Source of the DNA: an uncultured Clostridia bacterium
GTDB lineage: Bacteria; Bacillota; Clostridia; Lachnospirales; Lachnospiraceae
NCBI GenBank assembly: GCA_946186175.1
Contig: CAMHMG010000016.1
Location: 1-20,657, forward strand
Direction: 5' to 3'
Length of the DNA: 20,657 nt
Shown: piece after piece, positions 7,857 to 14,587 of the stretch
Layout of the letters: every line of letters starts with the position of its first letter
How positions within the stretch are numbered: position 1 is the stretch's first letter
Program-made: the position numbers and the translations under genes
Notes under the pieces: model-generated
Told to the model about the DNA's origin: nothing
Database searches by the model: none
Seen by the model: only the letters and a program-made list of their open reading frames with translations

Positions 7857-8639
7857 TCACTCACCACCTTCTGTAATGCCCTCACGCATACCAGGTGCAA
7901 GGAATGATTTCAATTTTTCTTCTATAACACGAGGATTCTCTCCTGCCTGAATTGACAAAAGTCCCTCAATCATTATCTCTTTGACCTGAACTTCTTCATC
8001 ATTAAGAATTCCAAGTTTAAATGCTACAGGAGCACTAATCCAGTTAGCAAGAACCGAACCGTAATATGTAGTGATAAGAGCGATAGCCATGTTAGGACCG
8101 ATCTTATCAGGATCCATGTTCATAAGCATAAGAACAAGTCCGATAAGAGTACCGATCATACCCCAAGCAGGACCCATGGCACCCAACTGCTTCCAGAATC
8201 CGATTCTGCCCTGATGTCTGGAATCAATATTGATCAGCTCTGCCTCAAGAATACCTCTTACAAGTTCCGGATCAGTACCATCAACTATAAGCATGATCCC
8301 TTTTTTCATAAATGGCTCTTCTATACTGTTAGCCGATTCTTCCAATGCGAGAAGTCCTTCTTTTCTGGCAACGTTTGACAAATCAATTATCTGTTTGATA
8401 ATTCCAACAACATCCCAGGAAGGAGTCTTAAAAACAAGTCCAATAGCTTTGATACCGGCAACAAAATCAGGTATCGGAAAACTCGCAAAAAGACATCCAA
8501 GAGCTCCACCAAAAGTAATAAGAGCTGATTGAACATCTATGAAATAGTTGATAGCGGCAAAGCCGGCGTCACCGGCAACCATACCGAAAATCATCAAACC
8601 AAACGATACTACTAAACCAATAATTGTTGCTATATCCAC
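7857..8639 (-). CDS. motA: Flagellar stator protein MotA
   Basis: MotA is the channel subunit that transmits ion flow into torque on FliG. With the GTG at 8639 it is 260 residues, beginning VDIATIIGLVV as many family members do. Membrane helices lie at about 4-24, 32-52, 150-172 and 182-204. The large cytoplasmic loop carries the charged patch ARKEGLLALEE (about 91-101) that faces FliG, and helix 3 has PAWGMIGTLIG with the conserved Pro. An open frame extends to a TTG at 8663, but GGAG lies about 11 nt before the GTG and inside the longer version, which favours the shorter start. The next gene is motB. An 87-nt gap upstream holds a promoter-like sequence. Confidence 0.95.
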   Translation of the reverse strand: MDIATIIGLVVSFGLMIFGMVAGDAGFAAINYFIDVQSALITFGGALGCLFASFPIPDFVAGIKAIGLVFKTPSWDVVGIIKQIIDLSNVARKEGLLALEESANSIEEPFMKKGIMLIVDGTDPELVRGILEAELINIDSRHQGRIGFWKQLGAMGPAWGMIGTLIGLVLMLMNMDPDKIGPNMAIALITTYYGSVLANWISAPVAFKLGILNDEEVQVKEIMIEGLLSIQAGENPRVIEEKLKSFLAPGMREGITEGGE

Positions 8640-8714
8640 GACTTGTGCATCTCCATTTCGCAATTAGTAAAAATTTAACAGTGGTTAATAACATATCCAC
8701 ATAATACTTATTGA

Positions 8715-8723
8715 ATTATAACA
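8715..8723 (-). promoter_or_regulatory. Candidate extended -10 promoter before motA
   Basis: On the minus strand the sequence reads TGTTATAAT, a perfect extended -10 element, about 76 nt before the motA start in the 87-nt AT-rich flbD-motA spacer. No good -35 (TTGACA-like) is found at 16-18 nt; the nearest is TTGTGG at 19 nt. In so AT-rich a spacer a chance match is possible. Confidence 0.35.
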
Positions 8724-8750
8724 TAAAATGAAACAATATTCCACAAAAAA

Positions 8751-8942
8751 TTACAAATCAGACGCATAAATAGCTCTTTTGTATGAAATCACCAAATCAG
8801 TAACTTCCTCTCTCGTCTCCTTGACTATGAGTTTTCTTCCGGTAGTTAGAGTTACGACAGTATTAGGCGTCTCCTCTACCAATTCAATTATTTCAGCATT
8901 AACCGTTAATTTACTATCATTTAGCTTTGTAAGTTCAATCAT
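8751..8942 (-). CDS. flbD: FlbD/SwrD family flagellar protein
   Basis: This 63-residue protein matches the FlbD family (SwrD in Bacillus, needed for full motor power and swarming). It starts MIELTKLNDSKLTVNAEIIE, then LVEETPNTVVTLTTGRKLIV and a KETREEVTDLV helix; the core pattern LTKLN-x-N-x-TLTTGRK-VKE is the family signature. The protein is soluble with no membrane segment. It sits directly before motA-motB-fliL, in keeping with a motor-torque role. It is the first gene after the flgE terminator and promoter-like repeats. Ribosome site GGGGAAG lies about 8 nt upstream. Confidence 0.92.
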   Translation of the reverse strand: MIELTKLNDSKLTVNAEIIELVEETPNTVVTLTTGRKLIVKETREEVTDLVISYKRAIYASDL

Positions 8943-8958
8943 TTCATCTTCCCCAAAC

Positions 8959-8970
8959 CAATTATAATTG
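8959..8970. promoter_or_regulatory. 12-bp perfect palindrome in flbD leader
   Basis: CAATTATAATTG reads the same on both strands. It lies between the nearer promoter-like -10 and the flbD ribosome site, where a repressor or an RNA fold could act. AT-rich palindromes of this size also arise by chance, so only the position makes it notable. Confidence 0.35.
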
Positions 8971-9053
8971 TAAGTGTCCCTATTATACTAAAGCATTACT
9001 CTCACTAAATTCAATCTTGCTTCGCAAGTTTTCATTAAGTGTTCCTATTATAC
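8971..9053 (-). promoter_or_regulatory. Duplicated promoter-like block upstream of flbD
   Basis: Two 18-bp copies lie at 8971-8988 and 9036-9053, identical at 17 positions. On the minus strand each reads GTATAATAGG(G/A)ACACTTA, so each has a perfect -10 hexamer (8982-8987 and 9047-9052) and the probable initially transcribed bases. The distal copy is also extended (TGGTATAAT). Neither has a clear TTGACA; the proximal copy has TTTAGT at 16 nt. A short hairpin (arms 9016-9020 and 9024-9028) lies between them. Placed just after a terminator, they probably drive flbD-motAB-fliL and downstream genes. No sigma-D/sigma-28 motif was found here. Confidence 0.5.
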
Positions 9054-9090
9054 CACAAACTATAAATATATACCATCTGTTGTATAATAT

Positions 9091-9143
9091 AACACAAAAA
9101 TGCCGCTTTGCGAAGTGTAATATTTCCCATCACAAAGCAGCAT
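9091..9143 (-). terminator. Intrinsic terminator after flgE
   Basis: Arms 9130-9143 and 9100-9113 pair over 14 bp on the minus strand (ATGCTGCTTTGTGA with TCGCAAAGCGGCAT, two G-U pairs), with a 16-nt loop. The stem is followed at once by TTTTTGTGTT. It begins 14 nt after the flgE stop. Stem length and U-run make this a convincing Rho-independent terminator, though partial read-through is possible. Confidence 0.85.
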
Positions 9144-9157
9144 ATATTAAAAACGTA

Positions 9158-10597
9158 TTATCTCTTCAAATTAACAAGTTCCTCAATAAGTGTATCCGAA
9201 ACGGTAATGATACGCGAGTTAGCCTGGAAGCCTCTCTGTGTAACGATCATCTCCGTAAACTCCTGAGAAAGATCAACGTTGGACATCTCAATAACACCCT
9301 GAGTCATAGTCTCTCCGGTATTACCTATATCTGTACCGATACCATCAAATGCACCAGAAGCCTGTGTTTCTCTATATAAACTATCTCCTACGGCTTCAAG
9401 TCCGGCAGGGTTAACAAACTTGGCAACAGCAATCTGTCCTAACAGTTTTGTTACACCATTGTCATACACACCAAACATTTTACCCTGAGTATCAATACTT
9501 ACATCAGTTAATGAACCAACTCTACGGCCCTGTCCGGTCATATCGGTTCCACCTCTCGATGTCTGGACATTACACTCTCCACCTTTTGTAGAATACATAG
9601 TCAGATTACCCATATCAACTTCGATAAACTTAATCTTCTCAGTTTCATTTTGAGACGAAAGATCTCTGAACACGTCACCTTTATCACTGCCGGCACTAGG
9701 AGTAATCTCAAGTCCGATAAGCCCTTGATCATAAGCTGTATTAAAGCCAACATAATTACCGGTATCTTTATCAAAAGTGAAATAATTATCAGCATTGATC
9801 ACCTTACCTGTTTCTTCATATTGTCCCGACTGGGCATTGAGTGTTTTCTCTTTTCTAACAAATTTGTAGTCATATCCATTCTCCAAAATGTTGACATTAT
9901 TAGCATCTTTAATAGAATCGATATCAACTCTGTAACCGTTCTCTGCATTAGGGTCCTGTGTGATCTTAAACTTAACGGTATATGAATAACCAAGATTATC
10001 ATAAATAGGCACGGTTGTAACAACACCCTCTGCAGTCAGTAATCGTTCATCAACACTTGCAATATTGCCATGCATATACGCCTTAGATGTCATCTCCGGC
10101 TCTGCAGTCTGATTGGATTCCTGCTCAGGTCTTAAAGCCGATACCGTGTCTCTCTTTACCTGTGTAGGATTATCGGGATCTACCTGCCAGCCCATTACAA
10201 GATCACCGTTACCGGTAACAAGATTACCTGCATCATCTGTTTTAAATGCACCGACTTTTGTGAAGTAATTAGAGCCCCCACGATTAACTACGAAAAATGT
10301 GCTTCCGTTAATCATAAGATCGTATGGGTTATTGGTTGACTGAGCCGAACCTGATGTCTGTGACACAGCAACAGTAGCAACTCCTGTACCTAAACCTATC
10401 TGTTTAGCATTAGTACCACCACTCATAGATGTAGCACCGGTAGAACTTTGAGTTGTCTGATATAAAACATCTTTAAAAAGCACCTGACTTGATTTGAAAC
10501 CAACTGTATTAACATTAGAAATATTATTACCTATAACATCCATTTTGGTCTGGTGGGTCTTAAGACCTGCAACACCAGAATAAAGTGATCTCATCAT
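9158..10597 (-). CDS. flgE: Flagellar hook protein FlgE
   Basis: FlgE polymerises into the hook joining rod and filament. The 479-residue protein starts MMRSLYSGVAGLKTHQTKMD and has the rod/hook-family N-terminal motif GNNISNVNTVGFK (23-35). The variable domains occupy the middle, and the C-terminal half-coil ends SNVDLSQEFTEMIVTQRGFQ, then SRIITVSDTLIEELVNLKR. Length fits a clostridial hook protein; FlgG would be shorter. AGGAGGT lies 9 nt before the first ATG (a second ATG follows directly). It is preceded by flgD and the small hook-region gene, and followed by a strong terminator, so it ends the first transcription unit. Confidence 0.95.
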   Translation of the reverse strand: MMRSLYSGVAGLKTHQTKMDVIGNNISNVNTVGFKSSQVLFKDVLYQTTQSSTGATSMSGGTNAKQIGLGTGVATVAVSQTSGSAQSTNNPYDLMINGSTFFVVNRGGSNYFTKVGAFKTDDAGNLVTGNGDLVMGWQVDPDNPTQVKRDTVSALRPEQESNQTAEPEMTSKAYMHGNIASVDERLLTAEGVVTTVPIYDNLGYSYTVKFKITQDPNAENGYRVDIDSIKDANNVNILENGYDYKFVRKEKTLNAQSGQYEETGKVINADNYFTFDKDTGNYVGFNTAYDQGLIGLEITPSAGSDKGDVFRDLSSQNETEKIKFIEVDMGNLTMYSTKGGECNVQTSRGGTDMTGQGRRVGSLTDVSIDTQGKMFGVYDNGVTKLLGQIAVAKFVNPAGLEAVGDSLYRETQASGAFDGIGTDIGNTGETMTQGVIEMSNVDLSQEFTEMIVTQRGFQANSRIITVSDTLIEELVNLKR

Positions 10598-10702
10598 AAC
10601 TATTGACCTCCTAATCTGATATGACGATGCTTATCATCATCATTTGAATATCGATGACATTCCTTCTGTCAATCCGGAATGACTAGCCTCCTAAAGGTCC
10701 GG
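10598..10702 (-). other. flgE leader with two Shine-Dalgarno sites and two hairpins
   Basis: This 105-nt spacer is long for the operon and has no open frame of useful length. On the minus strand it holds an AGGAGG (10687-10692) with no start codon at working distance, then a 6-bp hairpin (10658-10663 with 10676-10681), a 7-bp hairpin with one wobble (10623-10629 with 10635-10641), and finally the true flgE AGGAGG (10607-10612). It may be a structured leader for hook expression or the remnant of a lost small gene. Confidence 0.45.
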
Positions 10703-11107
10703 CTATACGATTACCGCTCCATCGATATTGGTAAATACATTACTTTCCTCTTCCTGCTCCATAGCTGTTATTACCGTGTTATTCTTGACATTTACGATAA
10801 AAGCAATATTGTCCATCATCACTAGTGATTCATTGATGCTTTTTTCCTTAGCCTGCAAAACGCCCTTGTTAAGTCTGTCAATCTGATCATCCGAAAGACT
10901 GATATTGCGGCTTTCCAAACGTTCATTCGCATGTTTTGAAAAGGTGACTTTTGAATCCGAAACGCTTTTATCCCTGACATTTTCAAGAATTCTTCTAAAA
11001 TCATCCTTCTGTGTATTTAAATCAGAAGTAGATTTTTCATTTACTTTATTGAAATAGGCATCCTTCACCTGTTCAATAGACATAAATGAGTTATTTAAAC
11101 GATCCAT
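10703..11107 (-). CDS. Small flagellar operon protein, TIGR02530-like (role unknown)
   Basis: The 134-residue soluble protein lies between flgD and flgE and resembles the family known only as 'flagellar operon protein' (TIGR02530), which is widely found beside hook genes in Firmicutes and other phyla. Visible blocks: an N-terminal variable helical part (1-50), a basic motif FSKHANERLESRNI (56-69), a helix with DDQIDRLNKGVLQAKEK (73-89), a beta-rich stretch around 94-115 (SLVMMDNIAFIV, then NNTVITA) and a C-terminal NVFTNIDGAVIV (123-134). There is no signal or membrane segment. Its position suggests a job in hook assembly, perhaps as chaperone or regulator; that is inference. GAGG lies about 7 nt before the ATG. 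Confidence 0.85.
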   Translation of the reverse strand: MDRLNNSFMSIEQVKDAYFNKVNEKSTSDLNTQKDDFRRILENVRDKSVSDSKVTFSKHANERLESRNISLSDDQIDRLNKGVLQAKEKSINESLVMMDNIAFIVNVKNNTVITAMEQEEESNVFTNIDGAVIV

Positions 11108-11133
11108 GTTATCGCCTCATTTCTATAAAAATG

Positions 11134-11646
11134 TTACTCATTACCAACATTCTCAGCTGCCTGTTCATTAGTGGCTGCATCTGTATCTACTGCAGTATTC
11201 TCTTCCTTTGCCTTATCAGCCAAATGTTCAATGTAATCCATACTTACAACCGAATCGAGATATTCTGATGGATAATAATCATCACCAATATGAAAATATG
11301 TCTTTCCATCTTGAACGGTAACATAATCAACAAGTCCACTCACCTGATCGATATTACCAACCGCATCCGGTACATTAAGAATAACATATTGTCCTGTAAG
11401 ACTCATTGATTGTCCTGAAGTTATAGTAGATGTAAGATTCTGCATCTGCTCAACTGATGAGAACTGAGCCATCTGAGACATATACTCCGTGTTACTTGTC
11501 GGCTCCATTGGATCCTGATACTGCATTTGAGTTACCAATAACTTCAAAAAAGCATCCTTATCAAGCGAATTCTTGTTCTCTGTACTACCGGTGGTTGCCG
11601 ATGCTACATTATTAACCGCGCTTGTGTCAATTCCTAAACCTGCCAT
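11134..11646 (-). CDS. flgD: Flagellar hook assembly (cap) protein FlgD
   Basis: FlgD caps the growing hook and guides FlgE polymerisation. From the ATG at 11646 it is 170 residues. The conserved N-terminal block DAFLKLLVTQMQYQDPMEPT is present, followed by YMSQMAQFSSVEQMQNL and SLTGQYVILN. The C-terminal part is short (about 70-150) and acidic at its end, so the larger C-terminal domains of proteobacterial FlgD are missing, as is usual in Firmicutes. An ATG 6 nt upstream (11652) is in frame, but AAGGAGGT directly abuts it and lies about 7 nt before the 11646 ATG, which decides the start. Confidence 0.93.
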   Translation of the reverse strand: MAGLGIDTSAVNNVASATTGSTENKNSLDKDAFLKLLVTQMQYQDPMEPTSNTEYMSQMAQFSSVEQMQNLTSTITSGQSMSLTGQYVILNVPDAVGNIDQVSGLVDYVTVQDGKTYFHIGDDYYPSEYLDSVVSMDYIEHLADKAKEENTAVDTDAATNEQAAENVGNE

Positions 11647-11716
11647 AATCATACCTCCTTTTCTCTTATGTTATAATTATCGACAAATCAAGTCCAATTA
11701 TTAAGTCCTAAAATTA

Positions 11717-13087
11717 TTATGCCCGATAACTTACGCTACTTCCCTCAACCTGCATTTTCTGTGCTTCGATTTCTTCATCGGCATCATCTTCTTCACCATC
11801 TAAGAAACCGATTCGATTGCCGCTTTTTCCGGTTCCTTCCTGTTGATACTGTTCCCTACTCTGATCACTCTCTGCAAATGCAGTTGTCGAGACCATAACC
11901 TCTATAGCATCAACTTTAAGATTCTGATTTTCCAATGATTCCTTAAGATTTGTAAGTCCTGCCTCTATCGCCTGTCTTGCAGTCTCGGTTTCAGCAGCTA
12001 TTCTTGCAGTCATAACTCCGTCTTTGGAAATTACATGAATCTGTATCCTGCCTAAATGTTCCGGATAAAGCTGCATCTCCATAGATGTATTGTTCTCATT
12101 GATATTAACACGAATCTGTTCAACTATCTGATCAACAACCTGAGCCGGTCTTACTTCAGCCTCTGATACCGGAACAACATCTTCAACATTGTTAACCGCA
12201 TTGTTAAGATTCTGCAAAACAATATTTTTATTATCAGTCTCAACATTACTGTTTGATCTGCCCGAATCTTTCGAAGAAGATTTATTACTGTCTTTATTGT
12301 CAGTAGATATTTCTATCTTAATATCCGTTTGTGGCAAATCCGATACAATTTCTTTATCCTGAGAATTTCCATCATATCTTAGCTCATCATTTTGAACAAG
12401 TTCTTTCTTTGGAATATTGACAACATCCTCATTCGTTATCAATTCATTGTCAAATGCAGAAGTAATATCCTCTATAGCGATATCATTGTCCTTGATTATC
12501 TCATCAATATCAGAGATAAAACTCTCAAGCTCAGCATTTAAAGTTTCATCTGTCAACAATGTCGAAACATCTGCTGATTCAATATTGAGAAAGAGCGTCT
12601 TAAGACCATCTTTACTGAACAGATCTTCAAAATCCATACCCAATTGTTCCAGATTTGTCTCAACATCCTCGAAAGAAATATCAAATTTGTTCATTATAAG
12701 TACCAGTATATCCTCAATCGCACTCACAACGTCAGTGATATCCTCCACCGAAACTTCTTCAACCTCTGCATTTTCTTTTGTAGCAGTGTTAGCTTCAAGA
12801 TTTCTCTTTACTTTGTTGTCAGAATTTGAAGAAATTGATTTCTTGTCCGTTTTCTGATCAACATTTTCATTTTTCTTATCAGAACTTTTTGAAATGGTGT
12901 TATTTCTTTCCGGAAACAACTCCTTTTCTGCTGATACATCTGCAGAACCGTTATCACCGCCTTTCCCGGACACATTAAGAAAGCTTGCAAAATCAGCAAC
13001 ACCAGACTCTTCATCGCCGCCCTTTTTGTTTGTAGCTGCTCCAACCGATAAAAAATTAGCAGCATTAACACTTTCTTGTACCTGCAT
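11717..13087 (-). CDS. fliK: Flagellar hook-length control protein FliK
   Basis: FliK is the exported ruler that sets hook length and tells FlhB to switch substrates. The 456-residue protein has a long, low-complexity, Ser/Asn/Asp/Lys-rich N-terminal and middle part (about 1-300), poorly conserved as usual, and a clear C-terminal FliK domain (about 310-400) with VVDQIVEQIRVNI, then MEMQLYPEHLGRIQIHVISK and AETETARQAIEAGLTNLKES. An acidic/Gln-rich tail follows. No signal peptide or membrane segment is seen, consistent with type III export. AAAGGAGG lies about 8 nt before the ATG. A repeat element occupies the gap upstream. Confidence 0.93.
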   Translation of the reverse strand: MQVQESVNAANFLSVGAATNKKGGDEESGVADFASFLNVSGKGGDNGSADVSAEKELFPERNNTISKSSDKKNENVDQKTDKKSISSNSDNKVKRNLEANTATKENAEVEEVSVEDITDVVSAIEDILVLIMNKFDISFEDVETNLEQLGMDFEDLFSKDGLKTLFLNIESADVSTLLTDETLNAELESFISDIDEIIKDNDIAIEDITSAFDNELITNEDVVNIPKKELVQNDELRYDGNSQDKEIVSDLPQTDIKIEISTDNKDSNKSSSKDSGRSNSNVETDNKNIVLQNLNNAVNNVEDVVPVSEAEVRPAQVVDQIVEQIRVNINENNTSMEMQLYPEHLGRIQIHVISKDGVMTARIAAETETARQAIEAGLTNLKESLENQNLKVDAIEVMVSTTAFAESDQSREQYQQEGTGKSGNRIGFLDGEEDDADEEIEAQKMQVEGSSVSYRA

Positions 13088-13106
13088 ATACTTCCTCCTT
13101 TCGTTT

Positions 13107-13337
13107 TTAGGAAAATGTAGGTAATTGCAAAACTCTAATATATGTTTCTTTCGTTGTGAATATTGTATAGTTCCATCGCAGACACGCTTTCGCTCGGTTG
13201 TTCGCGCAACGGTACTAAACTCACTACGTTCGTTAAGTACCGACGGTCACAAACGGTCTGCTTATGGAATCTATGAAATATTCACAACTCATTATACGTT
13301 TTGATGAGTTTCGCAATCATCTATTAGGAAAATGTAG
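13107..13337. mobile_element. MITE-like palindromic insertion with 14-bp flanking repeat
   Basis: The 14-mer ttaggaaaatgtag occurs at 13107-13120 and 13324-13337. Between them are 203 bp with nested inverted repeats sharing one centre: 13124-13135 with 13306-13317 (11 of 12), 13153-13164 with 13277-13288 (12 of 12), then ATAG-TTCCAT-GCAGAC arms (13167-13183 with 13256-13274, small bulges), and an inner off-centre hairpin 13210-13216 with 13236-13242 (7 of 7). It contains no open frame of note and locally CG-rich words. Removing element plus one repeat leaves a 35-nt ylxF-fliK gap that keeps the fliK ribosome site, normal for this operon. I infer insertion of a non-autonomous element with target duplication. 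The transcript would fold into a long hairpin. Confidence 0.72.
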
Positions 13338-13339
13338 TG

Positions 13340-14107
13340 CTATGGCATCAATTTCTTCGTGACATTTGCGGCAAAATCAGGTTCCATCTGATCCATTATT
13401 TTCGCTCTGCTGTCAGCACTCATAGCAGACATTATTCTTGCAACAGTATCAAGATCATTAGACATCTTATTAAGTACTTCGGCAGCCTCCTTAGGCTTCA
13501 TACTTTGATAAGTCTTTGCAAGATCCTTGATCTCTTTATCAGATTGCCTGTCTGTGATCAACTGTCTGTAGATAGATTCCGCATATGCCGAATCGATGCT
13601 TTCATACCACTTAATATATGTATCGGCATCCGGAGCGTTTTCTCCATAGACTATTTGATTATAAAATTCTTCTTTTTGTTTCTGAAATTCAGACTGACTG
13701 CTCTCAAATACTTGCAAACGCTCAACCTGCTTCTTTAAATCTTCATTTTCTTCTTTTAGAGTTTTGTTGCTTGCATTAAGCTCCTCATTGGCTTTTTCAA
13801 GTTCTGCGATCATGTCTTTGGCCTGAGATAATGTTGCTATCTTATCATCATCACCACTCTCTTCTGCTTCCTGTTGAAGTTGTTCTTCGCTAGGTTCAGG
13901 AAGAATCTTATTAATGACCGGAACATCTTTAAGAATAGGCCGAAGCATCGTGCTTCCAAAACCACCGACATCCAATTTGACTAATGCACAAAGTATCGCA
14001 AGCCATACAACAATTATTAAAATAACGAAAAAGAAAGAAAGAATCTTACTTCCAATCCCTTCGCCATCAGACTCTTTTTTCTTTTTTTCTTTATTCTTTT
14101 TAGCCAT
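13340..14107 (-). CDS. ylxF: YlxF/MotE-like membrane coiled-coil protein
   Basis: This 255-residue protein has a very basic N-terminus (MAKKNKEKKKKE), one membrane helix (about 22-44), an acidic stretch, a coiled coil rich in E/K/L (about 90-150) and a C-terminal domain resembling the MgtE intracellular N domain (about 196-252: YQSMKPKEAAEVLNKMS, then ARIMSAMSADSRAKIMDQM). That layout and the position between fliJ and fliK match Bacillus ylxF and the MotE/FlbB group, linked in some bacteria to stator or export-apparatus chaperoning. Its exact role here is not known. GAGGAG lies about 8 nt before the ATG, overlapping the fliJ 3' end, and the gap to fliJ is 5 nt. Confidence 0.85.
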   Translation of the reverse strand: MAKKNKEKKKKESDGEGIGSKILSFFFVILIIVVWLAILCALVKLDVGGFGSTMLRPILKDVPVINKILPEPSEEQLQQEAEESGDDDKIATLSQAKDMIAELEKANEELNASNKTLKEENEDLKKQVERLQVFESSQSEFQKQKEEFYNQIVYGENAPDADTYIKWYESIDSAYAESIYRQLITDRQSDKEIKDLAKTYQSMKPKEAAEVLNKMSNDLDTVARIMSAMSADSRAKIMDQMEPDFAANVTKKLMP

Positions 14108-14112
14108 TGTAT

Positions 14113-14568
14113 CTACTCCTCTTTTTCCGATGTATCGTTATATTGATAGCTTACCAGTTGATCTATCTCTTTCATCTCTTCCTGATTGAGTTCCTGCAAA
14201 AAAATCTCAAATTGATTCTCTTTAAGCTTTTCATGAATCTTTCGTTCCTGCATAGCCAAATTCATCTTATTCACAGCGGCTTCTAATTCTAGCTCTATAG
14301 ATCTTACAACCTGCTCCTGTGCTTTTATGTATTCGTCCATAATAATTATGGCTTCTTTACACTGTTCTATTTCTAAAACCTTAAGTTTTTCGGAAACAAG
14401 CCTTCTGTAGAGATCAAAATAATCATTTTTACGTTTTTTAAGATTAGCAAGTTCATCCTCCGCCTCATTAAGACGCATGCGGACTACCATATATTCCTGT
14501 TTGGCCTGTTCCTCCATTTTATACTTAATGTTAAGTATGTTTTCCATCCTGTAAATGAATTTGGCCAT
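14113..14568 (-). CDS. fliJ: Flagellar export ATPase stalk protein FliJ
   Basis: FliJ is the central stalk of the FliI hexamer and links it to the export gate FlhA. The 151-residue protein is nearly all charged heptad sequence, starting FIYRMENILNIKYKMEEQAK, as FliJ proteins do (a FxYxLE/MxxIL-type start), and ending in an acidic tail. It is predicted to be one long antiparallel coiled coil with no membrane segment. Sequence conservation in this family is low, so the call rests on length, coiled-coil pattern and position directly after fliI (19-nt gap). Confidence 0.92.
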   Translation of the reverse strand: MAKFIYRMENILNIKYKMEEQAKQEYMVVRMRLNEAEDELANLKKRKNDYFDLYRRLVSEKLKVLEIEQCKEAIIIMDEYIKAQEQVVRSIELELEAAVNKMNLAMQERKIHEKLKENQFEIFLQELNQEEMKEIDQLVSYQYNDTSEKEE

Positions 14569-14587
14569 AACAACACCTCATCTTGTA

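Noticed and set aside
8943..9157. Sigma-28/SigD promoter (TAAA-N15-GCCGATAA type) before flbD
   Set aside because: I found no GCCGATA-like -10 in this gap; the visible elements are TATAAT-type.
9017..9379. Plus-strand open frame across the flgE-flbD spacer
   Set aside because: It runs through the flgE terminator and antisense to the flgE 3' end; translation resembles no protein family and has no ribosome site.
12417..12857. Plus-strand open frame (146 codons) opposite fliK
   Set aside because: Ser/Ile-rich shadow of the Asp/Glu/Asn-rich fliK middle region, with no ribosome site.
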